Below are positions 6,822-13,132 of a stretch of 15,960 bases of DNA, piece by piece. The DNA lies in NCBI GenBank assembly GCA_022704885.1, contig JAKJFO010000088.1:1-15960 (forward strand), written 5' to 3'. The DNA comes from Candidatus Rifleibacteriota bacterium (GTDB taxonomy: Bacteria > Riflebacteria > Ozemobacteria > Ozemobacterales > Ozemobacteraceae). A program made the position numbers and the translations under genes. The notes beneath the pieces are model-generated. The model had not been told where the DNA came from. It did not search any database and saw only the letters and a list, made by a program, of their open reading frames with translations. Position 1 is the stretch's first letter. Each line of letters starts with the position of its first letter.

Positions 6822-8550
6822 CGAGGTCTTCGAAAACCTTCACCTGCTCATCGAACTGCTCAGAAGTTACGTGACCACAGGTGGTGGCTGCTTTCTCAAG
6901 GCGCTTTGGCAGGTAGAGGTCAGAGAACTTGAAGCCGAACTTTTTTTTCTGGCGGGTTTTCATGGCATGTATGGTAACCGCTGTGTCATTGAGGCGTTTC
7001 TCATCGAAGCCCTCATAGCCAAGCAGTTGCAGGCCTTCGCAGATGATCGCCGGCGTGTAAATATTGCGCGCAAACAGGCAGATAACCAGCGAATTGAGCA
7101 CCATGCGCCAGACCGACTCGTCATACATCGACTTGGTCCATTCGCTGTCGGTCTTCTTGCTGTTGATTTTTTTCTGGTCGATAGAATAGCCGGCGCTGTC
7201 GAGATGCGAATGTCTGACTCCGGTGGCGTAACCGAGATATGAATGCAGGCCGGTCATGTAGCCGGGTGCTTCGTTTTTGCCGAAGGCGATGGCAAATTCC
7301 TTGCCGCCGTATTTTTCGGCGCAGTAGACCGAGCCTTTTTCGAGATCGCAGTAGAACTCGTTATGGCGGCTGCTGATACGCTCGAGCATTTTCATGAAAG
7401 TCTCGGCAGCGCCGAAATTAGCAACCAGGCCATCGGTATGCTCATCAGTAATAATACCGCGCTGATAGGCTTCGCAGACCCAGGCGAGAATGACGCCCAT
7501 GCTGATGGCATCCCAGCCCTGTTTTTCGACGTAATACAGAAGTTTGAGCAGTTCTTCGCTGTCGCCGATCGAGAGATTCGAGCCCCAGGCGAAAATCAGT
7601 TCGTGATCGTAAGAGACTTTGAAGGTTTTGTAACTGTGATGTTCCGGGTTGAAGCATTCGCGCAGAGTTGCCATGTGAATGCAGCCACATTGACAGTGGG
7701 CGCAGGCAATCTGTTGAGCCAGATGTTTCTGGGCAAAGGCCTCGCCGCTTATTCCCTCAGCATTTTCAAAGTAGCCCTGCGAGAAATTGCGGGTGGGCAG
7801 GCCGTTTATCTTGCTTAGCGGAACCACGTTAACCGGCGTGCCGAGGTCGTGATATTTGCGCATCTGATCTGATTCGACAACGGCATCGTAGAGCTTTTTG
7901 TAATAACTGTTGAAAGGGCCGGGATTGTCGATTTTCCAGTATTTGCCGCCAGAAATCACTATGGCTTTAACGTTTTTGCTGCCGAGCACGCCGCCGACAC
8001 CGAGTCGGCCGAAATGTCTCGAAGAATCGACTGTGGCACAGGCAATCGGTGACAGGCGTTCACCGGCCGGGCCGATTCTGACGATCGAGCGCTTGTAGTC
8101 TGATTTGTAGTGATCGCGCACTATGCGTTCGGTCGCCAGGGCCGACATGCCTCGCAGAGAAGAAGCTGAACTCATCTTGAAACTGTCGCCGTCTATCTCG
8201 ATGGTCGAAGGAAAATCGGCTTTGCCGCGCAATCTGATAACGTGGTAGCCTGCGCCATACATGGCCATGGCGAGACGTCCGCCCGCGTGCGATTCGCCAA
8301 GATTGCCTGAAAGTGGCGATTTATACATGACAACCGTTTTGGTTGCCACCGGAAAAACAGAACTGAAAGGCCCACAGGCAAAAATTACCGGCGCTTCTGG
8401 TGACATCGGGTCGATCTCAGGATCGATTTCATCGAAGAGTGCTGCTGCAACTCCTGTTCCGCCGATGTACTGTTCGAACAGGTGAGTTATCTCGATTTTT
8501 TCAGTTTTTGCCGTGGTCAGATCGATATCGAGCATATAGAAGTTTTTCAT
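6787..8550 (-). CDS. Aldehyde:ferredoxin oxidoreductase family, tungsten-pterin catalytic subunit
   Basis: This 587-residue protein belongs to the AOR family. Members oxidise aldehydes to carboxylic acids (or run related reactions) at a tungsten bis-pterin centre and pass electrons to ferredoxin. The [4Fe-4S] ligands fit the family: C283, C286 and C290 (CAHCQCGC) plus C491 (VICLFAR), almost the spacing of the Pyrococcus enzyme. The N-terminal domain carries HAGGRLAMAMYGAG (88-101), and GVGGVLGSKNVKAI (184-197) is also typical. The extra C288 inside the cluster motif is unusual. Its ATG overlaps the stop of the ferredoxin gene (ATGA), and the ankyrin gene starts inside its 3' end. The true substrate cannot be read from sequence. 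Relatives such as E. coli YdhV show that some family members have unknown roles and may use molybdenum. Confidence 0.92.
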   Translation of the reverse strand: MKNFYMLDIDLTTAKTEKIEITHLFEQYIGGTGVAAALFDEIDPEIDPMSPEAPVIFACGPFSSVFPVATKTVVMYKSPLSGNLGESHAGGRLAMAMYGAGYHVIRLRGKADFPSTIEIDGDSFKMSSASSLRGMSALATERIVRDHYKSDYKRSIVRIGPAGERLSPIACATVDSSRHFGRLGVGGVLGSKNVKAIVISGGKYWKIDNPGPFNSYYKKLYDAVVESDQMRKYHDLGTPVNVVPLSKINGLPTRNFSQGYFENAEGISGEAFAQKHLAQQIACAHCQCGCIHMATLRECFNPEHHSYKTFKVSYDHELIFAWGSNLSIGDSEELLKLLYYVEKQGWDAISMGVILAWVCEAYQRGIITDEHTDGLVANFGAAETFMKMLERISSRHNEFYCDLEKGSVYCAEKYGGKEFAIAFGKNEAPGYMTGLHSYLGYATGVRHSHLDSAGYSIDQKKINSKKTDSEWTKSMYDESVWRMVLNSLVICLFARNIYTPAIICEGLQLLGYEGFDEKRLNDTAVTIHAMKTRQKKKFGFKFSDLYLPKRLEKAATTCGHVTSEQFDEQVKVFEDLVENDLKKLDQK

Positions 8551-8975
8551 GGTTCAACCTTTCTGCTGCGGTCAATATCGACCATGGCAATCACCTGATT
8601 CGGGCAGAATTTTGTGCAGACGCCGCACTGGTGGCAGATCAACGGCATGCTGGTTTCGTGATCCCACTGCAGCGCCTGTGCAATACAGGCTTCTACGCAT
8701 TTGTGGCAATTGACACACTTTTGCGGATCAAATTTTACGCCACCACCTTCTTTTGGTGTGAGTGCTTCGACCGGGCAGGCTTTGGCGCAATCAGGTTCGA
8801 GGCAGCCGTAACATGGCCGTATCGAGAAGGCTCCTTCGGCGCCGGCGTAGTTTTTGACGCGCAAAGCCGCTTTTTCGATGGTTGAGGCCTTGAACCAGGT
8901 TCTGCTGCACGCATACATGCAGCTGTAGCAGCCAATACACTGTTCGCGCGCGATAACCCGCAGCAGTTTGCTCAT
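8547..8975 (-). CDS. Polyferredoxin with four [4Fe-4S] sites, AOR small subunit
   Basis: This 142-residue protein has exactly sixteen cysteines in four cluster motifs: C13/16/19/23, C55/58/63/67, C87/90/93/97 and C114/117/120/124. All sixteen are used, so four [4Fe-4S] clusters are predicted and the protein should act as an electron wire. Proteins of this design form the small subunit of two-subunit AOR-family enzymes (the GOR/WOR5 type) and are similar to YdhY beside YdhV in E. coli. It overlaps the AOR gene by 4 bases downstream and the YkgJ-type gene by 4 bases upstream, so all three are probably made together. There is no signal peptide and it should act in the cytoplasm. Confidence 0.92.
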   Translation of the reverse strand: MSKLLRVIAREQCIGCYSCMYACSRTWFKASTIEKAALRVKNYAGAEGAFSIRPCYGCLEPDCAKACPVEALTPKEGGGVKFDPQKCVNCHKCVEACIAQALQWDHETSMPLICHQCGVCTKFCPNQVIAMVDIDRSRKVEP

Positions 8976-9694
8976 GCTGAATCTCCTGATTTCTGAAGTG
9001 GTGGCAGTTCGAGATGCTTCTGCCAGAGCCTTGTCAGTGGCGAAGACATGGGGACGAGAATTTCGCGATAGATCTGCAATGCCCGTTCTGGTGAGAATAT
9101 ATGGCGGAAAAACCAGAATTCGAACGGAAAAAAGTGAATTTCTTCTTCACCGGGAAAAGGCCGGTAGCTTTCTGAGTTTTCAAGAACCTTCGCCTGCAGA
9201 CTGATGAGATAGTCCTGTGTAATTACGGTTTCAGGCTGATAAAGATCCTTTACCCGGTCGCATTCGCGTTTGCCGTCTTCTTTGAGCAGGCCAAAGATAC
9301 GGCAGGCAAAAGGTCTGACCGGATGAACGAGGCAGACTCTGGTTTCATCGTCACGAAAAATACAGCGCAATCTCTTTTCGTCACCTATTTCGGCCTGGCG
9401 CAGGTCGAAGCGCAGGGCTGACTGTATCAGTCGGCGCAGGCGTTCTGGTGGCCAGGTTGCCATGACTTCGCGAATTAATCTGTGGTATTCGAGTGAAAAT
9501 ATGGAGACAGAATTGCAACATTTGCCGCAATCATCGCAGCTGGTGCGTGGCAGTCGTTCATGCAGCTGATCGAGCATCTGCATGCCAAAAGTGCCATGTT
9601 CAGCTGATGCTGTCAGTGCTTTCTGCAGATAGCTGTCAAGGTTTCTGGTTGCTGCTGAGCTGATTTTTTGCAGCAAATCAGTATTGATCTGCAC
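8972..9694 (-). CDS. YkgJ-family cysteine-cluster protein
   Basis: This protein has 240 residues. The family hallmark is present: CDDCGKCC (C53, C56, C59, C60), then C111 (LRCIF), C121 (VCLVHPVRP) and C131 (FACRIFG). These cysteines are believed to bind zinc or an iron-sulfur cluster; the reaction of the family is not established. Residues 1-45 and about 140-240 lie outside the core and have no known motif. The start is GTG at 9694, supported by AGGAG (9703-9707) eight bases upstream. It is the first gene of the overlapping operon with the polyferredoxin and AOR subunit, which suggests a role in metal or cofactor handling for that enzyme. That role is an inference. Confidence 0.85.
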   Translation of the reverse strand: MQINTDLLQKISSAATRNLDSYLQKALTASAEHGTFGMQMLDQLHERLPRTSCDDCGKCCNSVSIFSLEYHRLIREVMATWPPERLRRLIQSALRFDLRQAEIGDEKRLRCIFRDDETRVCLVHPVRPFACRIFGLLKEDGKRECDRVKDLYQPETVITQDYLISLQAKVLENSESYRPFPGEEEIHFFPFEFWFFRHIFSPERALQIYREILVPMSSPLTRLWQKHLELPPLQKSGDSA

Positions 9695-9743
9695 TCTGGT
9701 GTCTCCTGTCGATGCTGTGTCTCTGCAGAAATATTAAATACTG

Positions 9744-9758
9744 CCGGCTGGAAGCCGG
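9744..9758 (-). terminator. Short GC hairpin after the RRM gene
   Basis: CCGGCT (9744-9749) and AGCCGG (9753-9758) pair with a 3-base loop. On the minus strand the hairpin is followed by CAGTATTTAATATTT, T-rich but interrupted. It sits 15 bases after the RRM gene stop and 49 bases before the YkgJ-type start, so it probably ends or attenuates RRM transcription. No clear promoter for the AOR operon was found between hairpin and gene, so partial read-through is possible. Confidence 0.5.
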
Positions 9759-9772
9759 TTATTATGTTGTTA

Positions 9773-10024
9773 TCAGACCTGGTTTTTGGCGAGGCTTACC
9801 GTGAGTTTCCGGCCTTCCATGGGCTGGTCGTTCATACCGTCAACTGCGGCCTGTGCGCTGCCGGCATCGGTGAATTCGACGAAGCCGTAGCCACGCGATC
9901 TTCCTGAGTTGCGGTCCATGATGACCTTGGCGCTGACAATCTGGCCAAATTTTGCAAATTCTTCTTCGAGTTTGCGGTTGTCAACGCTGAAAGGCAGGTT
10001 TCCTACAAAGATCTTAGATGACAT
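9773..10024 (-). CDS. RRM-domain RNA-binding protein
   Basis: This 83-residue protein is a single RNA recognition motif. RNP2 is IFVGNL (5-10) and RNP1 is RGYGFVEF (44-51), with aromatic residues in the usual RNA-contacting positions. It closely resembles the short bacterial and cyanobacterial Rbp-type proteins, which bind single-stranded RNA; their exact targets vary and are often unknown. There is no C-terminal glycine-rich tail. GGAGG (10036-10040) precedes the ATG by 11 bases. The gene has its own promoter and a 5' untranslated leader of roughly 65 bases. It is divergent from the sigma-54 activator gene. Confidence 0.93.
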   Translation of the reverse strand: MSSKIFVGNLPFSVDNRKLEEEFAKFGQIVSAKVIMDRNSGRSRGYGFVEFTDAGSAQAAVDGMNDQPMEGRKLTVSLAKNQV

Positions 10025-10095
10025 TTTTTTCTAATCCTCCAAACTTAACACATCTCTCTGTACTCACAAAGAGGTTGAATTTATTCTCTCTCAGT

Positions 10096-10123
10096 AATAT
10101 AAAAATTTCAAGTCGAATGTAAA
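10096..10123 (-). promoter_or_regulatory. Putative sigma-70-type promoter for the RRM gene
   Basis: On the minus strand, TTTACA (10118-10123) and TATATT (10096-10101) are spaced by 16 bases; each matches its consensus at 5 of 6 positions. The start codon lies about 72 bases downstream of the -10 box, giving a medium-length leader. Confidence 0.55.
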
Positions 10124-10257
10124 AAAAGTGTATTGTCTGCAGAACATCAGCTATATTGAAAATCTTCTTCTCAGTGTACATTCGCCTGTACCCGCGCGCA
10201 CCTGTCGATTGCGGGTTCGCTCCGGCCAAGAATTGAGTTTGCGGCTCTTTTGATTTC

Positions 10258-10286
10258 TTGACAGCTTGCTCTCTATATGCTAGTAT
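10258..10286 (+). promoter_or_regulatory. Strong sigma-70-type promoter for the activator/ComFB/STAS genes
   Basis: A perfect TTGACA (10258-10263) is followed after exactly 17 bases by TAGTAT (10281-10286). This is the best promoter match in the window. It implies transcription from about 10293, which rules out any protein start before that point and leaves a leader of about 115 bases before the ATG at 10408. Confidence 0.65.
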
Positions 10287-10407
10287 CCATAGATATTGTC
10301 TGGGCGCCAGGCGGTTTGTCTGCTTGCCTGCTGTGGCAGGTTCTGTCGGTGGGCAAGGCATGAACCGTATTACTGGTTCTCAAACACTCAAGTTCTGTCA
10401 GGTTATC

Positions 10408-11331
10408 ATGAAAGCAAACATAATCGGTTCCAGCACAGCAATCACGGATGTTCTAAACCTTGTAAGCAGGGTTGCTGGCAACGATGTTACCGTTCTGATA
10501 ACCGGCGAAAGCGGAACCGGCAAAGAGATGGTTGCCGAAACCATAGTTCAGCAGAGTCCGCGCAAGGTAAAGCCGTTTCTCAAGATCAATTGTGCGGCAA
10601 TACCTTCTGAGCTCCTTGAAAGTCAAATGTTCGGGCATGAACGAGGTGCCTTTACCGGGGCGGTGAGCCGCCAGGAAGGCTGCTTTGAACGTGCCGACGG
10701 CGGATCGCTGTTCCTTGATGAAATAGGCGATATGGCGTCGATGACCCAGACCAAGCTGTTGCGTGTATTGCAGGAGCAGGAGTTCGAGCGCATCGGCGGC
10801 AACGAAACGATTCGCGTCGATGTGCGCCTGATAGCAGCGACCAACAAGACGTTGCTCGAAGAGATCAAGCGCGGCAAGTTCAGAGAGGACCTTTTTTACC
10901 GGCTCAATGTTGTCGAGATTCATATTCCGCCGCTGCGTGAGCGCATGGAAGATGTGAACGAACTGGTAGAGCATTTCGTAGCAGAGTTCAGGCAGAAGTA
11001 CAACAAGCCTGATCTGGCGGTGAGCAGGCAGGGTATGCAGACACTGCTCAACTACAGCTGGCCTGGCAATGTCAGAGAGCTGCGCAACGTCATCGAACGC
11101 GCAGTGGTATTGTCGAGAACCGCCCAGATCGAATCGGAAGACTTCCCTGAAAAAATCCGGCAGCCTTCGCTGTTGCCAGGTGACAGTGCTGAAGAAGACC
11201 ACATCTTTACACTGCAGGAAATGGAGCGGATGTATGTGCGCAAAGTGCTCGAATATGCCGGCGGTAACAAGTTAAAAGCTGCCCGGTTGTTGAATATAGA
11301 CCCTAAGACCTTGCGAACAAAATTAGGTTAG
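10408..11331 (+). CDS. Sigma-54-dependent transcription activator without sensory domain
   Basis: This 307-residue protein would use ATP hydrolysis to open sigma-54 promoters. The AAA+ domain has Walker A GESGTGKE (33-40), the sigma-54-contacting GAFTGA loop (80-85), Walker B LFLDE (101-105), arginines in FREDLFYR (158-165) and WPGNVREL (218-225). A Fis-type helix-turn-helix closes the protein (about 271-306) and stops unusually soon after TLRTKLG. No receiver, PAS or GAF domain precedes the AAA+ core. As with PspF, control must come from another protein or from expression level. The ATG at 10408 is chosen because the domain begins there and AGG (10400-10402) precedes it; ATG at 10360 is an alternative adding 16 residues. 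It is followed 14 bases later by the ComFB gene. Confidence 0.92.
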   Translation: MKANIIGSSTAITDVLNLVSRVAGNDVTVLITGESGTGKEMVAETIVQQSPRKVKPFLKINCAAIPSELLESQMFGHERGAFTGAVSRQEGCFERADGGSLFLDEIGDMASMTQTKLLRVLQEQEFERIGGNETIRVDVRLIAATNKTLLEEIKRGKFREDLFYRLNVVEIHIPPLRERMEDVNELVEHFVAEFRQKYNKPDLAVSRQGMQTLLNYSWPGNVRELRNVIERAVVLSRTAQIESEDFPEKIRQPSLLPGDSAEEDHIFTLQEMERMYVRKVLEYAGGNKLKAARLLNIDPKTLRTKLG

Positions 11332-11345
11332 GACGGCAGACAAGC

Positions 11346-11618
11346 ATGGAAGAAGTAATTCTGGTGAACAAGATGGAAAGTGTCGTCAAGCAGATGGCTG
11401 AGAAGATGCTGCCCGAAAGTGGCATCTGCAGTTGTTCGCGTTGTCTTCTCGATGTACTGGCGCTTGCTCTGAATTCTTTGCCGCCGAAATACGTTGTAAC
11501 CAACATTGGTAACGCTGTTACCAATGTTGATCTCGATTCGTCGCAATGGAAAGCGAACGTCACCATGGCCGTCTGCAATGCCATCAATGTTGTTAGGAGC
11601 CGACCCAGGCACAGTTGA
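11346..11618 (+). CDS. comFB: ComFB-family protein, possible cyclic-dinucleotide receptor
   Basis: This 90-residue protein matches the late-competence ComFB family. The hallmark is CSCSRCLLDVLALALNSLPP (28-47) followed by KYVVT. C28, C30 and C33 are the conserved cysteines. In Bacillus the gene lies in the comF operon without a clear role. Homologues in cyanobacteria have been reported to bind cyclic di-GMP or related dinucleotides, so a receptor function is possible here. The N-terminal helix MEEVILVNKMESVVKQMAEK also fits the family. It lies between a sensorless sigma-54 activator and a STAS protein, a setting that suggests signalling and not DNA uptake. No comF genes are nearby. Confidence 0.82.
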   Translation: MEEVILVNKMESVVKQMAEKMLPESGICSCSRCLLDVLALALNSLPPKYVVTNIGNAVTNVDLDSSQWKANVTMAVCNAINVVRSRPRHS

Positions 11619-11627
11619 TTGTGCCTG
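11606..11627 (+). terminator. Hairpin overlapping the comFB stop codon
   Basis: CAGGCACA (11606-11613) pairs perfectly with TGTGCCTG (11620-11627) around a 6-base loop that contains most of the comFB stop codon. It is followed by ATTTAT, not a full T-run. It could reduce transcription into the STAS gene, protect a processed end, or affect coupling of translation. As a terminator it would be weak. Confidence 0.4.
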
Positions 11628-11646
11628 ATTTATCGTGGAGGACAAA

Positions 11647-12012
11647 ATGACCGACCAAAAATCAGAAAAGGAAAAACTCAGCTTCGAACGAAAGGATGCA
11701 ACCAAGGGTTACATAGTACTTTCGCTGATCGGCGACCTTGACATGTGGACACAGCCAGTTGCCAAGGAACAGATTCAGAAGCTGATCGATGAAAACAAGG
11801 TAAAAGTGGTTCTCGATCTTGAGAGAACCAATTACATAGATTCTTCTGGCCTTGGATTCTTTATCGGCACGCTCAAAAAATTGCGCGATGCCGGTGGAGA
11901 GCTGATTCTGATCAATCTGAATGCCTATATTTACGGCATTTTCCAGCTGATTCAGCTGCAGCACATTATCAGAACCTACGACAGTCTCGAAGAAGCTACC
12001 AAAGAATTTTAA
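11647..12012 (+). CDS. STAS-domain anti-sigma-factor antagonist
   Basis: This 121-residue protein is a single STAS domain of the SpoIIAA/RsbV type. The switch motif is YIDSSGLGF (63-71), with S66 or S67 as the expected phosphorylation site. In known systems the unphosphorylated form binds an anti-sigma kinase and frees a sigma factor. No kinase, phosphatase or sigma gene is seen nearby, so its partner lies elsewhere, or it serves a non-sigma switch. The start is ATG at 11647 with GGAGG (11637-11641) five bases before it; an in-frame GTG at 11635 overlaps that site and is rejected. The N-terminus has a charged extension of about 10 residues. It sits between comFB and rpmE. Confidence 0.9.
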   Translation: MTDQKSEKEKLSFERKDATKGYIVLSLIGDLDMWTQPVAKEQIQKLIDENKVKVVLDLERTNYIDSSGLGFFIGTLKKLRDAGGELILINLNAYIYGIFQLIQLQHIIRTYDSLEEATKEF

Positions 12013-12033
12013 CCCCAAAGGGAGAACGCGAAG

Positions 12034-12312
12034 ATGAAACAGAATATCCACCCCAAAACCAATCTGATCAACGTAACCTGTGCCTGTGGCAACTCATTCG
12101 AGACCATTTCGACTGCAGCTGAAATGAAGGTCGAAGTTTGTTCTGAATGTCACCCCTTCTTCACCGGCACTCAGCGCTTTGTCGACACCACCGGTCGTGT
12201 TGAACGCTTCAAGGCCAAACTGGAAACCCAGAAGAAGGTTGCCGAAGCAGCCGCTGCCACTAAAAAGGCCAAAAAAGAGCCCAAAGCCAAGACTGAAAGC
12301 AAAGCCGAGTAA
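12034..12312 (+). CDS. rpmE: Large ribosomal subunit protein bL31, zinc-binding form
   Basis: This 92-residue protein is ribosomal protein L31. It starts MKQNIHPK and has the zinc-binding cysteines C16, C18, C36 and C39 (CAC...CSEC), so it is the zinc-containing C+ type. [20 protein letters not shown] is the conserved core end. Most L31 proteins have about 66-80 residues; this one carries a low-complexity tail of about 25 residues rich in Lys, Ala and Glu (72-92 in particular). The tail may contact rRNA. It follows the STAS gene by 21 bases with GGGAGA as ribosome site and is followed by a strong terminator. Confidence 0.97.
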   Translation: MKQNIHPKTNLINVTCACGNSFETISTAAEMKVEVCSECHPFFTGTQRFVDTTGRVERFKAKLETQKKVAEAAAATKKAKKEPKAKTESKAE

Positions 12313-12329
12313 CCGGTTTTATGGCCAGT

Positions 12330-12376
12330 AAAAATCTGCTGCCAGGTGAAAAGCCGCGGGCAGCAGATTTTTGCTG
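12330..12376 (+). terminator. Strong intrinsic terminator after rpmE
   Basis: A 14-base perfect stem pairs 12330-12343 with 12359-12372 around a 15-base loop, ending in TTTTT. The A-rich left foot and T-rich right foot make it potentially active in both directions. It ends the activator-to-rpmE unit. It sits about 30 bases before the thyX start, leaving little room for a separate thyX promoter. Confidence 0.85.
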
Positions 12377-12403
12377 CTTTAACTGATTGAACGGGAGCGT
12401 GAA

Positions 12404-13132
12404 TTGACTGTCCTGTTGATGCGCAATACGCCTGATCCTGATCGTCTGGTGGCCTTGGCGGCCCGCCGTTGTTATTCGGCCCGCGCTGCCGGAGAGATCG
12501 AAGAACGCCTGTCTCTCGAAGAAATCGAACGTCTGCTTGATTATCTGCGTCAGCGAAACCATCTGTCGCCATTCGAGCATGCCGAGTTCACCTTTTCGGT
12601 AGATGGCGTTTCGCGAGCTCTGTCGCACCAGCTGGTGCGGCATCGCATTGCTTCATATTCGCAGGAAAGCCAGCGTTACGTAAATTACCTCAAGGTGCAG
12701 CAGCTGCCTTATGTAGTACCGCCCAGCATTGCTGAAAATCCTGAAGCTGCCGAGATTTACCGACGGGCGCTCGATGTTACCCTGACTGCCTATCGCGATA
12801 TGGTAAATGTCGGCGTAAAACCTGAAGATGCACGCTATGTCTTTCCCAACGCAATTGAAACCAAACTGATTTTTACCTTTAACGCGCGCAGTCTGTTTAA
12901 TTTTTTTGAACAGCGCTGCTGTATCAAGGCACAATGGGAAATCAGAAACCTGGCATTTGATATGCTCAAGGCCGTGCGCAAGGTGGCACCGCTGATTTTC
13001 AAGAGTGCCGGCGCTCCCTGCCAGTTTGCCAGTTCGCCATATTGTCGTGAGAACGACCATGAATGCCCGTTATACAAATCCATGATGAAGAGGACAAGCG
13101 AAAATGACCAGCAAAACCCTGGAAGACCTTAG
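12404..13132 (+). CDS. thyX: Flavin-dependent thymidylate synthase
   Basis: This 242-residue enzyme converts dUMP to dTMP using methylenetetrahydrofolate, with FAD-mediated reduction, in the cytoplasm. The ThyX motif is present at 79-92 as RHRIASYSQESQRY, including the conserved RHR, S84, S89 and RY. A later AQWEIRN segment is also typical. The length is normal. The start is TTG at 12404 with GGGAG (12393-12397) six bases upstream; the resulting N-terminus (TVLLMRNTPDPDRLVALAAR) aligns with other ThyX proteins. A downstream ATG at 12419 would remove a beta strand. The next gene begins 29 bases before its stop. No thyA is visible in the window. Confidence 0.95.
   Translation: MTVLLMRNTPDPDRLVALAARRCYSARAAGEIEERLSLEEIERLLDYLRQRNHLSPFEHAEFTFSVDGVSRALSHQLVRHRIASYSQESQRYVNYLKVQQLPYVVPPSIAENPEAAEIYRRALDVTLTAYRDMVNVGVKPEDARYVFPNAIETKLIFTFNARSLFNFFEQRCCIKAQWEIRNLAFDMLKAVRKVAPLIFKSAGAPCQFASSPYCRENDHECPLYKSMMKRTSENDQQNPGRP

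Larger units (their letters stand above)
10025..10407. other. Divergent intergenic region between RRM gene and sigma-54 activator
   Basis: This 383-base region carries one promoter for each flanking gene. Between them is an inverted repeat, ACCCGC/GCGGGT (10190-10195 and 10211-10216), and a small hairpin, GTACA/TGTAC (10176-10191). The plus-strand leader after the 10258-10286 promoter can form CCTGC/GCAGG (10327-10340) and GAACC/GGTTC (10362-10379) hairpins. It also holds the octamer GTTCTGTC twice (10340-10347, 10392-10399). No protein gene is supported here. Confidence 0.6.

Noticed and set aside
10258..10407. Longer N-terminus for the sigma-54 activator starting at 10258
   Set aside because: That codon is part of a perfect -35 box, and the extra residues match no domain.
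10293..10407. Cyclic-di-GMP riboswitch in the activator leader
   Set aside because: The conserved core sequences of GEMM-type riboswitches were not found; only short hairpins are present.
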